A stretch of 42,529 bases of DNA, taken from positions 1-42,529 of the forward strand of contig NZ_NFKR01000024.1 of NCBI RefSeq assembly GCF_002160495.1. The letters are read 5' to 3'. Source of the stretch: Erysipelatoclostridium sp. An173. Its GTDB lineage: Bacteria > Bacillota_I > Bacilli_A > Erysipelotrichales > Coprobacillaceae. Below the pieces are notes generated by a model, which had not been told where the DNA came from, made no database searches, and saw only the letters and a program-made list of their open reading frames with translations. This document shows positions 23,544-31,652 of the stretch, in pieces (the stretch's first letter is position 1; each line of letters starts with the position of its first letter). The position numbers and the translations under genes were made by a program.

Positions 23544-25292
23544 TTATTTAAAACGTGGTTTTCCACTATAGTGAGTATGCAGAAGATGGTGTGCTTTTTC
23601 ACTATTTGGTTCTCCTAAGAAGTTTGCATATAATTGTTGTATTTGTGAATTCTTATGAGATTTTCTAACTGGAAGTGACATATCTTCGTCATATAAAGCT
23701 TTAGCACGAGCTTGTTTCCAGTCAAAACCGCTATTTCGAACTAGAGCATTAACATAAGATTGACCGCCACCGTTAACACAACCACCTGGACAACCCATAA
23801 CTTCGATAAAGTGGTATTTAGAAGTACCGTTTTTGATTTCTTCAAGTAATGGTTTAGCTAGGACCATGCTATGAGCAACAGCTACATTTAAAGTCTGATC
23901 ACCAATTTTAACCGTAGCTTCTTTAATTCCTTCTTCACCACGAACAGCATGGTAGTCAATATTAGTTAGATCTTCATGTGATAAAACATCAGCTACAGTT
24001 CTTAAAGCTGCTTCCATAACACCACCGCTGGCACCAAAGATAACTCCAGCACCCGTATATTCACCAAACATATCTTGATCGAAGTCTTCGTCTTTTAAAT
24101 CTCTAAAATTGATACCAAACATTTTAATTAATTTACCTAATTCACGAGTAGTTAAAACTGCATCAACGTCTTTTAGACCATCAGTTAGATTTTCTTCTCG
24201 TTCTTTTTCACCTTTTTTTGCAACACAAGGCATGATTGAAACAACATAAATATCTTGTGGATCAATATTATTTACCTTAGCGTAGTATGATTTGATCATC
24301 GCACCTAACATCATATGTGGTGATTTACAGCTAGAAAGATGATCTAGTAAATCAGGATATTCATGTTCAATATAATTAACCCAGCCTGGACTACATGAAG
24401 TAATCATTGGTAATACACCATTATTATTTAAACGATGCAAGAATTCATGACCTTCTTCCATTATTGTTAAATCGGCACCAAAGTTAGTATCATAAACTTT
24501 ATCAAAGCCCATTAGTTTTAAAGCGTGAACCATTTTACCAGTTACTCGAGTACCGATTGGCATTCCAAATTCTTCACCTAAACTAGCTCTAACAGCTGGA
24601 GCAGTTTGAACAATTACATGTTTATCAGGATCATTTAAAGCGGCAATTACATCATGAATTTCTTCTTTTTCTGATAAAGCCCCAACCGGACAAACATTAA
24701 TACATTGACCACATTGCATACAGTTAACATCAGCAAAACTTTTATCATAAACTGGACCAACTTTAGTTTTAAATCCACGATTGATATAGCCTAATACGCC
24801 TAGTCCTTGGGTTTTAATACATGTTTCAACACAACGACCACAAAGGACACATTTAGATGTATTGCGGACAATACCTGGAGAAACTTCATCAAAAGTTGGT
24901 TTTGATTTTTCACCAGCAAAGGCATCTTCACGAACCCCTAACTCCTGACAAAGACGTTGTAATTCACAGTTTGTATTTCGAATACATGAAAGACAGTCTT
25001 TAGAGTGGTTAGATACAATTAATTCGACTACTCTTCTTCGGGCATCTAATGCTCTTTGAGAGTTTGTTTTTATTACAAGCCCTTCACGAACTGGATAAAC
25101 ACAAGCGGCTGCTAATGTTTTAGCTCCTTCTATTTCAACCTGACAAACACGGCAAGCGCCAGTTCCCGTCACTCCTTTTAAATAACACAAAGTAGGGATA
25201 TGGATACCGTTATTTTTGGCTGCTTCTAAGACTGTTTGCCCTTCGTAAGCTTCTACGACACGGTTGTTGATTGTTATTTTTACTTTTGACAT
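23544..25292 (-). CDS. hydA: [FeFe] hydrogenase catalytic subunit HydA of a bifurcating-type complex, 582 aa
   Basis: Makes or splits H2 in the cytoplasm. Domain order: [2Fe-2S] plant-type ferredoxin (Cys36, 47, 50, 64); His-ligated [4Fe-4S] (His96, Cys100, 103, 109); two [4Fe-4S] (Cys148/151/154/158 and 191/194/197/201); H-cluster domain with TSCSPGW (298-304), MPCVAKKGE (354-362) and EVMGCPGGCVNGGGQ (497-511). The Ser in TSCSPGW replaces the Cys of TSCCPGW, a form seen in NAD-linked multimeric enzymes. With hydB and NuoE-like subunits in the same operon this predicts a ferredoxin- and NADH-using trimer. Length is normal. It follows hydB by 11 bases with an AGGTG site. Maturases HydE, HydF and HydG are not in the window. 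Confidence 0.96.
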   Translation of the reverse strand: MSKVKITINNRVVEAYEGQTVLEAAKNNGIHIPTLCYLKGVTGTGACRVCQVEIEGAKTLAAACVYPVREGLVIKTNSQRALDARRRVVELIVSNHSKDCLSCIRNTNCELQRLCQELGVREDAFAGEKSKPTFDEVSPGIVRNTSKCVLCGRCVETCIKTQGLGVLGYINRGFKTKVGPVYDKSFADVNCMQCGQCINVCPVGALSEKEEIHDVIAALNDPDKHVIVQTAPAVRASLGEEFGMPIGTRVTGKMVHALKLMGFDKVYDTNFGADLTIMEEGHEFLHRLNNNGVLPMITSCSPGWVNYIEHEYPDLLDHLSSCKSPHMMLGAMIKSYYAKVNNIDPQDIYVVSIMPCVAKKGEKEREENLTDGLKDVDAVLTTRELGKLIKMFGINFRDLKDEDFDQDMFGEYTGAGVIFGASGGVMEAALRTVADVLSHEDLTNIDYHAVRGEEGIKEATVKIGDQTLNVAVAHSMVLAKPLLEEIKNGTSKYHFIEVMGCPGGCVNGGGQSYVNALVRNSGFDWKQARAKALYDEDMSLPVRKSHKNSQIQQLYANFLGEPNSEKAHHLLHTHYSGKPRFK

Positions 25293-25303
25293 TCCTTACA
25301 CCT

Positions 25304-27103
25304 CTACTTTCTTTCAATTACATTAAAGTGACAAGCGTTGATACATTGACCACACTTAATACATTTTTCTTGATCAATAACATAAGGAACTTTTCCTAAT
25401 TCCCCATGGATAGCACCAACTGGACATTGTTTTGCACATAAACCACATTTACGGCATTTTTCTTCATCAATAACATATTTAAGCAATGCTTTACAAACAC
25501 CAGCAGGGCATTTTTTATCAACGATATGGGCAATATATTCATCTCTAAATTGATTGATTGTTGATAAAACTGGGTTAGGAGCTGTTTGTCCTAGTCCACA
25601 TAAAGCAGTATCTTGAATTGTTTTAGCTAGCATCTCTAATTCATCTAAAGTATGCATAGTTGCTTTACCATCACAAATTTGTTCTAATAGTTCTAACATT
25701 CGTTTAGTTCCTACTCGACAAGGAGTACATTTACCACATGATTCATCAACGATAAAGTCCATATAGAAACGAGCAACGTCAACCATACAGTTATCTTCAT
25801 CTAAAACAATCATTCCACCTGATCCCATCATTGAACCAAGTTTAACTAATTCATCGAATCCAATTGGGGTATCTAATTGTTCTTCAGTTAGACAGCCACC
25901 GGAAGGACCTCCAGTTTGAACGGCTTTAAAGCGTTTATGATTTGGACATCCTTCACCAATTTCATAGATAACTTCTCTTAAAGTAGTTCCCATTGGTACT
26001 TCAACTAATCCAGTATTAACGATTTTTCCACCTAAAGCAAATACTTTAGTTCCTGGTGAAGTTTCAGTACCGATTGATCTAAACCATTTAGCACCATGTT
26101 GAATGATCTGGGCAATATTGGCATAAGTTTCTACGTTATTAATAATTGTTGGTTTACCCCAAACTCCTTTATGAGCTGGAAATGGTGGTTTTGGATTTGG
26201 CATACCACGTTCACCTTCGATTGATTTGATCAATGCTGTTTCTTCACCACAGACAAAGGCTCCAGCACCAAGACGAATTTCTAAGTCAAAATCAAATCCA
26301 GTATCAAAAATATTTTTCCCTAATAATCCTAGTTCACGAGCTTGAGTGATTGCTGTATTCAAACGATCAACAGCAATTGGATATTCAGCACGAATATAAA
26401 TATAACCATGATTAGCACCAATTGCATAACCAGCAATTGCCATTGCTTCAATGACACTATGAGGATTTCCTTCTAGAATGGAACGATCCATAAATGCTCC
26501 TGGGTCACCTTCATCAGCATTACAAATTACATATTTTTCATCACCAGGTTCATCTAAGGCAAATTGCCATTTAACTCCAGTAGGGAAACCACCACCACCA
26601 CGGCCACGCAAACCGCTGGCTTTAATTTCGTCAACAACTTCTTGAGGTGTCATTTCCTGTAATACTTTAGCAAGAGCAAAGTAACCATCTTTTCCAATAT
26701 ATTCATTAATATTTTCTGGATCGATAACACCACAGTTGTGTAAAGCGATTCTTCTTTGTTTATGATAGAATTTGGTGTCGTTAATATCATGGATTTCCCG
26801 AGTATCTTCATCTGATTCATTTAACATTAAACGATGAACAGGACGTCCTTTATATAAATGTTCCATAACAATTTCTTTTACATCGGAAACTTGAACTGAT
26901 TTATAAATGATATTATCAGGGTAAATTGAAATATTAGGACCAACACCACAAAGACCTAAACATCCAGTTCTTAAAACTTCGATTTCATTATCTAATCCTA
27001 AGGACTTAATTTCTTTTTCAAATTCAGTGATTAATTCTCCTGAATTCCCGATTGTACAGCCAGTTCCAGCACAGACTAATACTTGTGTTCTTTTTGCTGC
27101 CAT
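25304..27103 (-). CDS. hydB: NuoF-like NADH/flavin subunit HydB of the hydrogenase, 599 aa
   Basis: Carries electrons between NADH and the hydrogenase, and is the probable bifurcation site. Thioredoxin-like [2Fe-2S] domain (Cys11, 16, 48, 52); FMN/NADH-binding core with GLRGRGGGGFPTG (164-176) and NADEGDPGAFMDR (195-207); SLBB region; [4Fe-4S] motif SCGKCTPCRVG (455-465); C-terminal two [4Fe-4S] ferredoxin (from Cys550 and Cys581). The fused N-terminal 2Fe-2S and C-terminal ferredoxin domains separate HydB from respiratory NuoF. Its ribosome site is GGAGG. Neighbours are a separate 2Fe-2S protein upstream and hydA downstream. Confidence 0.96.
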   Translation of the reverse strand: MAAKRTQVLVCAGTGCTIGNSGELITEFEKEIKSLGLDNEIEVLRTGCLGLCGVGPNISIYPDNIIYKSVQVSDVKEIVMEHLYKGRPVHRLMLNESDEDTREIHDINDTKFYHKQRRIALHNCGVIDPENINEYIGKDGYFALAKVLQEMTPQEVVDEIKASGLRGRGGGGFPTGVKWQFALDEPGDEKYVICNADEGDPGAFMDRSILEGNPHSVIEAMAIAGYAIGANHGYIYIRAEYPIAVDRLNTAITQARELGLLGKNIFDTGFDFDLEIRLGAGAFVCGEETALIKSIEGERGMPNPKPPFPAHKGVWGKPTIINNVETYANIAQIIQHGAKWFRSIGTETSPGTKVFALGGKIVNTGLVEVPMGTTLREVIYEIGEGCPNHKRFKAVQTGGPSGGCLTEEQLDTPIGFDELVKLGSMMGSGGMIVLDEDNCMVDVARFYMDFIVDESCGKCTPCRVGTKRMLELLEQICDGKATMHTLDELEMLAKTIQDTALCGLGQTAPNPVLSTINQFRDEYIAHIVDKKCPAGVCKALLKYVIDEEKCRKCGLCAKQCPVGAIHGELGKVPYVIDQEKCIKCGQCINACHFNVIERK

Positions 27104-27114
27104 CTTGCAACCTC

Positions 27115-27483
27115 CTATTTTTTATAGTGTCCGACTGTGTACTCGTCGATTATTTCATCATTTTTTAAATGTCTTTCAGCAATTTCTTTAGCCTTTTTTT
27201 CATCGACTAAAACATAAGTAGTTTTATTATCATCTTTATCAAAGACTTCAACAATTGGCTCTAATGTACACATTCCGATACATCCAGTTTGTAGTACTTT
27301 AGCTGAAAGTTTTTGTCTAGCAACTTCTTCAACTAATGTATTTAATACAGGTCGTGCCCCAGCAGCAATACCACATGTTGCCATCCCAACAACAACACGA
27401 TATTTTTGTAATCCTTCATCACGAATACTCATATTATTTCTTGCTGCATCACGAATTTTCTTTAAATCTTCTAAGGATTTCAT
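27115..27483 (-). CDS. Thioredoxin-like [2Fe-2S] ferredoxin, 122 aa
   Basis: Small electron carrier with the NuoE/Shethna-type fold: VVVGMATCGIAAGARPV gives the first Cys, and LQTGCIGMCTLEP the Cys-x3-Cys pair; one of the usual first two Cys positions is not obvious (a single Cys in ATCGIAAG), so a ligand may be different from the NuoE pattern. ATG 27483 has an AGGAGG site; the longer frame to 27519 lies inside the previous gene. It sits directly before hydB, as in other clostridial-type hydrogenase operons, and likely donates to or replaces the N-terminal cluster domain. Confidence 0.82.
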   Translation of the reverse strand: MKSLEDLKKIRDAARNNMSIRDEGLQKYRVVVGMATCGIAAGARPVLNTLVEEVARQKLSAKVLQTGCIGMCTLEPIVEVFDKDDNKTTYVLVDEKKAKEIAERHLKNDEIIDEYTVGHYKK

Positions 27484-28013
27484 AGCTGTAATCCCTCCTT
27501 TATATAATTTTTTAGCCAAATAATTATTTCTGGTTCATTAATTAAGACATCATCAAGAATTTCTTTTATTTCTCGAGTGTCTAATTTAAATTCAGTATCA
27601 TCAGTTGTATATTTAAATAAATAATCTATTTTTTCATCAGCTTGAATTAAAGTAATTATTGTATCAACGATATTACCCATCGGTGGGGTATCTAAATGAT
27701 CTTTAACAAAAGAGCCAATTACTTCAGTCCCCTTGCCAAGTGAAGAGCTGATAGTAAAAGTTCCACCGGTTGCCTCGATATTTTCCTTAAAGATTGGAAT
27801 TCCTAAACCTACTTTGCGGGTAGTTCTAGTTGTATAAAAAGGATCGCATACTTTGGCAATTGTTTTTTGATCCATACCACAACCATTATCAATGATCTTA
27901 ATTTCAATAACATTTTGTTTGCTGCTATCTAAGATTAAAATTTGAATAAATGTAGCTTTAGCTCGAATTGAATTGTAGGCAATATCCAGGATATTCATAG
28001 CAATTTCCTGCAT
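27480..28013 (-). CDS. Histidine-kinase-like ATPase protein, 177 aa
   Basis: GHKL ATPase domain without a membrane part or a phospho-acceptor His domain. N-box-like NILDIAYNSIRAKA (residues 7-20), G1 box IIDNGCGMD (about 42-50), and G2 box VGLGIPIFKENIEATGGTF with SSSLGKGTEV. An ATG at 28028 is in frame, but the bases GGAGG following it are the ribosome site of ATG 28013, so the latter is used. It lies between the PHP and 2Fe-2S genes in the hydrogenase operon. A signalling or anti-sigma type role is inferred; the partner is unknown. Confidence 0.8.
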   Translation of the reverse strand: MQEIAMNILDIAYNSIRAKATFIQILILDSSKQNVIEIKIIDNGCGMDQKTIAKVCDPFYTTRTTRKVGLGIPIFKENIEATGGTFTISSSLGKGTEVIGSFVKDHLDTPPMGNIVDTIITLIQADEKIDYLFKYTTDDTEFKLDTREIKEILDDVLINEPEIIIWLKNYIKEGLQL

Positions 28014-28015
28014 TA

Positions 28016-28717
28016 TTATTTCCTCCATAGCTGATAGAATTTTTCACGATCAAATTGATTTTCAGGTTCACTAATTGCCTCTAAATAATGGGCATCACTG
28101 TTAAAAAAAACATATTCATCATTTAAATAAGGACATATTTCCCGTAATTTTTTTAGCTCTTTAATACTAGTAACTTCAATTCCATCATAGTTTAATGACA
28201 TTGGGATATCTTGATATACTTCATAAAGTCCAAATTTTTTAGCCATTACATGAGCAAGAATAGCCACGCCATTGAATTGATGGATTTTTTCAATGATCTT
28301 AGCAACATCTAAATCCAAAGATTCTAATAATAGATTTTCTTCAGTAGCAATAATATTATCATTTTCATCAAATATTACTTGGTTACCATAATAATCAGGG
28401 TTATTTGGACTTTTAATTAAATGTTTATCAATCCACTTTTGAATTGGCTGTAATGGTGTTTCTTTAAGAAAATATGCCAAAATATGCACTTTTTCGATAC
28501 TTTGAAGCTCAACACCATGAACAAAATCAATTTTCCCTTTTAAAACATCATGTTCAATAATCTTAGATAAATAATGCTGCTGTTTTAAAGAATTATGATC
28601 AGTAATCGCAATTAAATCCAAACCTTTAATATAGGCCATATTAAAAATATTATTAATTGTCATTAAATCATCGCCACAAGGTGATAGGGCTGAATGAATA
28701 TGCAAATCATAGTACAT
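28016..28717 (-). CDS. PHP-domain metal-dependent phosphoesterase, 233 aa
   Basis: PHP hydrolase: the first metal-binding motif YYDLHIHSALSPCGDD at residues 2-17, the second in LIAITDHNSLKQ (about 36-47), a His in VHGVELQS, and C-terminal FFNSDAHYLEAI (about 205-216). These are the usual His/Asp metal ligands. Substrates of such stand-alone PHP proteins include 3',5'-phosphonucleosides, but the target here is not known. It is embedded in the hydrogenase operon between a DRTGG protein and a HATPase gene, each a few bases apart, so a regulatory or nucleotide-related role in hydrogenase control is inferred. Confidence 0.85.
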   Translation of the reverse strand: MYYDLHIHSALSPCGDDLMTINNIFNMAYIKGLDLIAITDHNSLKQQHYLSKIIEHDVLKGKIDFVHGVELQSIEKVHILAYFLKETPLQPIQKWIDKHLIKSPNNPDYYGNQVIFDENDNIIATEENLLLESLDLDVAKIIEKIHQFNGVAILAHVMAKKFGLYEVYQDIPMSLNYDGIEVTSIKELKKLREICPYLNDEYVFFNSDAHYLEAISEPENQFDREKFYQLWRK

Positions 28718-28718
28718 T

Positions 28719-29045
28719 TTATAAACCTAGATTCACTAATTCTTTAGCTACATGATAAGCATCATCTTCACTTATAAAAAGCGGTATTTTGAGTTCGGTT
28801 GCTTTAGCAATTGTATCTTGATCAGGATAACTATTTTGAACGAAAATTATTCCTGCAAAGTCATTTAAATCAGCTACTGCTATTACATTTAAATGCTTTT
28901 GTACCGTAAGCCATAAAGCACCAGTTTTTCCATTTGCCATCACGAAGCTTAACAAATCCCCGATGTAAACACCTTCAATTTCATTTGAAAGATCAACATC
29001 ATTGATTTGTTTAAGTGATAATTTTAAAATTTCGCTTACTTTCAT
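28719..29045 (-). CDS. DRTGG-domain protein, 108 aa
   Basis: Small protein with the fold named DRTGG, found also next to CBS domains and in PTA-like proteins, where ligands are poorly known. MKVSEILKLSLKQIND, then GVYIGDLLSFVMANG, then NVIAVADLNDFAGIIFV and IPLFISEDDAYHVAKEL follow the domain. ATG 29045 with an AAGGT site is preferred to the longer frame at 29150, which overlaps the HsfB-like gene. It is one of two DRTGG genes in this operon. A binding or sensing role is inference. Confidence 0.75.
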   Translation of the reverse strand: MKVSEILKLSLKQINDVDLSNEIEGVYIGDLLSFVMANGKTGALWLTVQKHLNVIAVADLNDFAGIIFVQNSYPDQDTIAKATELKIPLFISEDDAYHVAKELVNLGL

Positions 29046-29049
29046 ATTA

Positions 29050-30213
29050 TTACCTTTTCTTGATACGACATAGCGAGTCATCAACTTCACCTTTAGCAAT
29101 TCGCGCTGCCAGCCCGCGACAGTTTGCAAAACCACAACTGCCACAATCAAATTGAGGCAAGGTTTCTAAAATAGCATTTACTTTATTAAACCATTGTAAA
29201 CGTTCTTTAAAGTTTTGTTCATTACTGCTATCAATTTGATGGACTTTAGTATATTCATCTTTTGATAATGCTTTTAATGGGCCATTACAATCTTCAAAAA
29301 TACTTTCAATATTAAAGCAGCCTTCAAATGGATTAGACCACAAATAATAACCACCAATACAACCTTGAAAACAATTAAATAAAGCAATTAAATCAACATG
29401 TTGTAACTGATCAAATTCAATTAAATCCAAAACAGTATTTATTTGTGTCAATCCTTCAACACTAATAACTGATAAACTACGATTACCATATAAATCACTA
29501 ACATTACTTTTAACACCATAACGGTTAAATGAAATTTCGGTTTTTTCTTCATTTTTTAAACGATTAATTTGAGGAAATATTTGAGAAATACTAATCGCAT
29601 AGTCAATATTAGAATCCTGGTTATCAAATGGTTCTTTTGCAAGGGTTAACTTTGATACACATTCACAAAGTGAAAAGATCCCGATATCACGATCATTATA
29701 TTTTTTCTTTAATCTTTTAGCGGCTATTTCTACTGGATAGTCGTAAGGTAATAAATGATCGATTAAAGTAGGGTATTCATTTTCAATAAGTTTATTAATT
29801 GTCGGACAAAAAGACGTTAACATTGGAAGATGCTTATCTTTACTATCCTCAATTCCTTGTTTATAAAGAAATCCCTCAATATCGCTATATTGAACCACTT
29901 CATCAAAACCAAACTTTTTAATAGCCTGTGCAATATTTTTTGCTTCCTCATAAGTTTTTAAATCAGATAATATCGCAGTTGGAATTAATGCAATATTATA
30001 ATCATGTTTTTCTAGACAGGTTTGTAAATCAATATTTCTGGTTCTTAAAATTTTCTGGTCACATGCCTGAATACAGATATCACAATTAATACACTTATCT
30101 TGATCGATAATTACTTGCTTATTTACAATTGAAATAGCATCTACTGGACAGGATTTAACACATTTAATGCATTTTTGACAATGGGTACCTAAATAACTAA
30201 TTACTGGCTTCAT
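29050..30213 (-). CDS. HsfB-like [FeFe]-hydrogenase homologue with altered H-cluster motifs, 387 aa
   Basis: Two N-terminal [4Fe-4S] ferredoxin motifs (Cys12/15/18/22 and Cys41/44/47/51), then a hydrogenase large-subunit-like domain, then a Cys-rich C-terminal cluster domain (DCGSCGFANC 356-365 plus Cys382). The three H-cluster loops are present but changed: TSFCPTI (133-139) for TSCCPxW, SLCECVSK (181-188) for MPCxxK, and LFNCFQGCIGGYY (278-290) for MxCxGGCxxGGG. The four cluster Cys positions remain possible, but the proton-path Cys of loop 1 is absent. This kind of protein is thought to sense H2 or redox state rather than catalyse turnover; that is family-based inference. It overlaps the HATPase gene before it by four bases. 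Confidence 0.82.
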   Translation of the reverse strand: MKPVISYLGTHCQKCIKCVKSCPVDAISIVNKQVIIDQDKCINCDICIQACDQKILRTRNIDLQTCLEKHDYNIALIPTAILSDLKTYEEAKNIAQAIKKFGFDEVVQYSDIEGFLYKQGIEDSKDKHLPMLTSFCPTINKLIENEYPTLIDHLLPYDYPVEIAAKRLKKKYNDRDIGIFSLCECVSKLTLAKEPFDNQDSNIDYAISISQIFPQINRLKNEEKTEISFNRYGVKSNVSDLYGNRSLSVISVEGLTQINTVLDLIEFDQLQHVDLIALFNCFQGCIGGYYLWSNPFEGCFNIESIFEDCNGPLKALSKDEYTKVHQIDSSNEQNFKERLQWFNKVNAILETLPQFDCGSCGFANCRGLAARIAKGEVDDSLCRIKKR

Positions 30214-30617
30214 TTAAAAGTCATCTTAATATGTGTACCTTCTTTTGAAGAAGTTATTTCAAAAGTAGAGGCCACACTTTGCATATTATAAAGGCCCATT
30301 CCAGCTCCAAAGCCTAATTCTCGTGCTTTAGGCGAAGCGGTCGAATAACCTGGAGTTAAAGCAAGTTCAATATCTTCAATTCCTGGGCCAATATCATCAA
30401 ATGATAAATGAATGATACCCTCGTCATCGATTTCAAAGGTAACTGTGCCACCATCAGAATGAATTGCAATATTGATTTCTGCTTCGTAGCAGGCAATCGC
30501 TACTGCTTTTAAAACTTTACGATCAATTCCTAGGGCTTTTAAAGTTCTTTTGATATCGCTAGAAGCTGTTCCAGCATCCTGGTAATTATCTTTGATAACT
30601 TGATAAGTTTTTTTCAT
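30210..30617 (-). CDS. Anti-sigma-factor-like HATPase (SpoIIAB/RsbW-type), 135 aa
   Basis: GHKL ATPase with the small Ser/Thr-kinase anti-sigma size. IACYEAEINIAIHSDGG (about residues 46-62) is the N-box helix, FDDIGPGIEDIELALTPGYS the G1 region and GFGAGMGLYNMQSVA the G2 region. ATG 30617 is chosen because the DRTGG gene stop overlaps it as ATGA. It is the second HATPase of the hydrogenase operon and, like the HsfB-like gene beside it, probably belongs to a control branch. No cognate sigma or anti-anti-sigma gene is next to it. Confidence 0.8.
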   Translation of the reverse strand: MKKTYQVIKDNYQDAGTASSDIKRTLKALGIDRKVLKAVAIACYEAEINIAIHSDGGTVTFEIDDEGIIHLSFDDIGPGIEDIELALTPGYSTASPKARELGFGAGMGLYNMQSVASTFEITSSKEGTHIKMTFK

Positions 30618-30967
30618 CGGCGCATTCCTGCCGTATATAGCTTCCCGCAAGCTTCAAACATTGCTTCATCAGTTTGAAAAAGATTTATATGCAATTTTTT
30701 AGCCATATCAACAATTGACATATCTAATGGCTTTCCTCTTACAAATAAAATTGTTTCTAAATCTAAAACCTCTGCGGTACGTAATGATTGAACATTGGCA
30801 AGACCAGTAATAAATAAAATGTCCTCAGTTTCATTTTTTAATAAAGCTAAAGCATCTGACATTAAATCAGTTGCAAAACCTTTATCATAATTTTTTTCAT
30901 AGATTGAAGTATCATCAACATAAATTTCACGAGCATTTAATAATTTAACAATTTCTTTAACTTGCAT
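30614..30967 (-). CDS. DRTGG-domain protein, 117 aa
   Basis: First DRTGG gene of the operon: MQVKEIVKLLNAREIYVDD, a LFITGLANVQSLRTAEVLDL segment, TILFVRGKPLDMSIVDMAKK, and INLFQTDEAMFEACGKLY. It shows the domain's alpha/beta repeats. The start overlaps the NuoE-like gene's end by 11 bases, and its stop overlaps the HATPase start, so it is translated with both. Substrate or ligand unknown. Confidence 0.75.
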   Translation of the reverse strand: MQVKEIVKLLNAREIYVDDTSIYEKNYDKGFATDLMSDALALLKNETEDILFITGLANVQSLRTAEVLDLETILFVRGKPLDMSIVDMAKKLHINLFQTDEAMFEACGKLYTAGMRR

Positions 30968-31457
30968 GTGATTCTTCTTTTAAATAGTCTAAGACTAACA
31001 TTTTTAAATCTTCTAATTGCTTAGAACATCCAAAAACTGTCCCATCAACGCTTACTACTGGAGCTAGTCCACAGGCTCCAACGCAGCGAGTAGCGTCAAT
31101 TGAAAATAGTCCGTCTTCACTTGTTGAATTTACTTCGCATCCCGTCATTTCACAAAGCAAGTCAAGAATTGTCTGAGAACCATTGACATAACAAGCTGTT
31201 CCTAAGCAAACTGAAATAACGTGTTTCCCTTTTGGCTCAGTAGTAAATTGAGAGTAGAATGTTACAACTCCGTATACTTTTGATACTGGTACATTAATAG
31301 CCTGAGAAATTTTTTCCATTGCTTCAAAAGGAATATAGCCAAGACTTTCTTGAACTTCATGAAGCATTAGTTTCATGGGTCCTTTTTCGTCTTTGTATTT
31401 AGCAACAATTTCATCAATTTTATCTAAATACTCTTGTTTCAGCTTTTTCATTTTCAC
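30957..31457 (-). CDS. hydC: NuoE-like [2Fe-2S] subunit HydC of the hydrogenase, 166 aa
   Basis: First gene of the operon and the third subunit of a HydABC-type hydrogenase. N-terminal helical bundle with LMLHEVQESLGYIPFEAMEK, the SKVYGVVTFYSQFTTEPKGK motif, then thioredoxin-like 2Fe-2S domain with CLGTACYVNG (first Cys pair) and ATRCVGACGLAPVVSVDG (second). This is the NuoE/24-kDa pattern and length. The start has an AGGTG site. hydC is separated from hydB and hydA by seven genes, which is common in clostridia where the signalling genes are inserted between. Confidence 0.92.
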   Translation of the reverse strand: MKMKKLKQEYLDKIDEIVAKYKDEKGPMKLMLHEVQESLGYIPFEAMEKISQAINVPVSKVYGVVTFYSQFTTEPKGKHVISVCLGTACYVNGSQTILDLLCEMTGCEVNSTSEDGLFSIDATRCVGACGLAPVVSVDGTVFGCSKQLEDLKMLVLDYLKEESHAS

Positions 31458-31484
31458 ACCTCTTTCTTTTTCATCATATGATTA

Positions 31485-31513
31485 ATTATAACATACTTTG
31501 AAAGCGCTTTAAA
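31485..31513 (-). promoter_or_regulatory. Promoter of the hydrogenase operon
   Basis: Minus strand -35 TTTAAA (31508-31513), 17-base spacer, -10 TATAAT (31485-31490), 27 bases before the hydC ATG. The cre-like palindrome overlaps the -35 and spacer, predicting repression by steric block. Confidence 0.7.
31499..31512. promoter_or_regulatory. cre-like operator in the hydrogenase promoter
   Basis: TGAAAGCGCTTTAA is close to the CcpA site consensus TGWAANCGNTNWCA, missing only in the last part. It is positioned on the -35/spacer. Confidence 0.6.
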
Positions 31514-31585
31514 TAGGGTGATGAAAAAGGTCCCATATATTTAAATAGATATATATTTAGATAAAAACTAATATATCAGGATATT

Positions 31586-31605
31586 TTTGTTACGAAAGTA
31601 ACACA
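31586..31605. promoter_or_regulatory. TTGTTAC-GAAA-GTAACACAA dyad, Rex-like or LysR operator
   Basis: A perfect TGTTAC/GTAACA inverted repeat around GAAA, in the divergent region 50 bases before lysR and about 75 bases from the hyd -35. It resembles the clostridial Rex site TTGTTAANNNNTTAACAA with C/G in place of the central A/T. Confidence 0.45.
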
Positions 31606-31652
31606 AAAATATTATTTTATGATAGAATTGTCTCATTAAGGGAGGCGAAATA

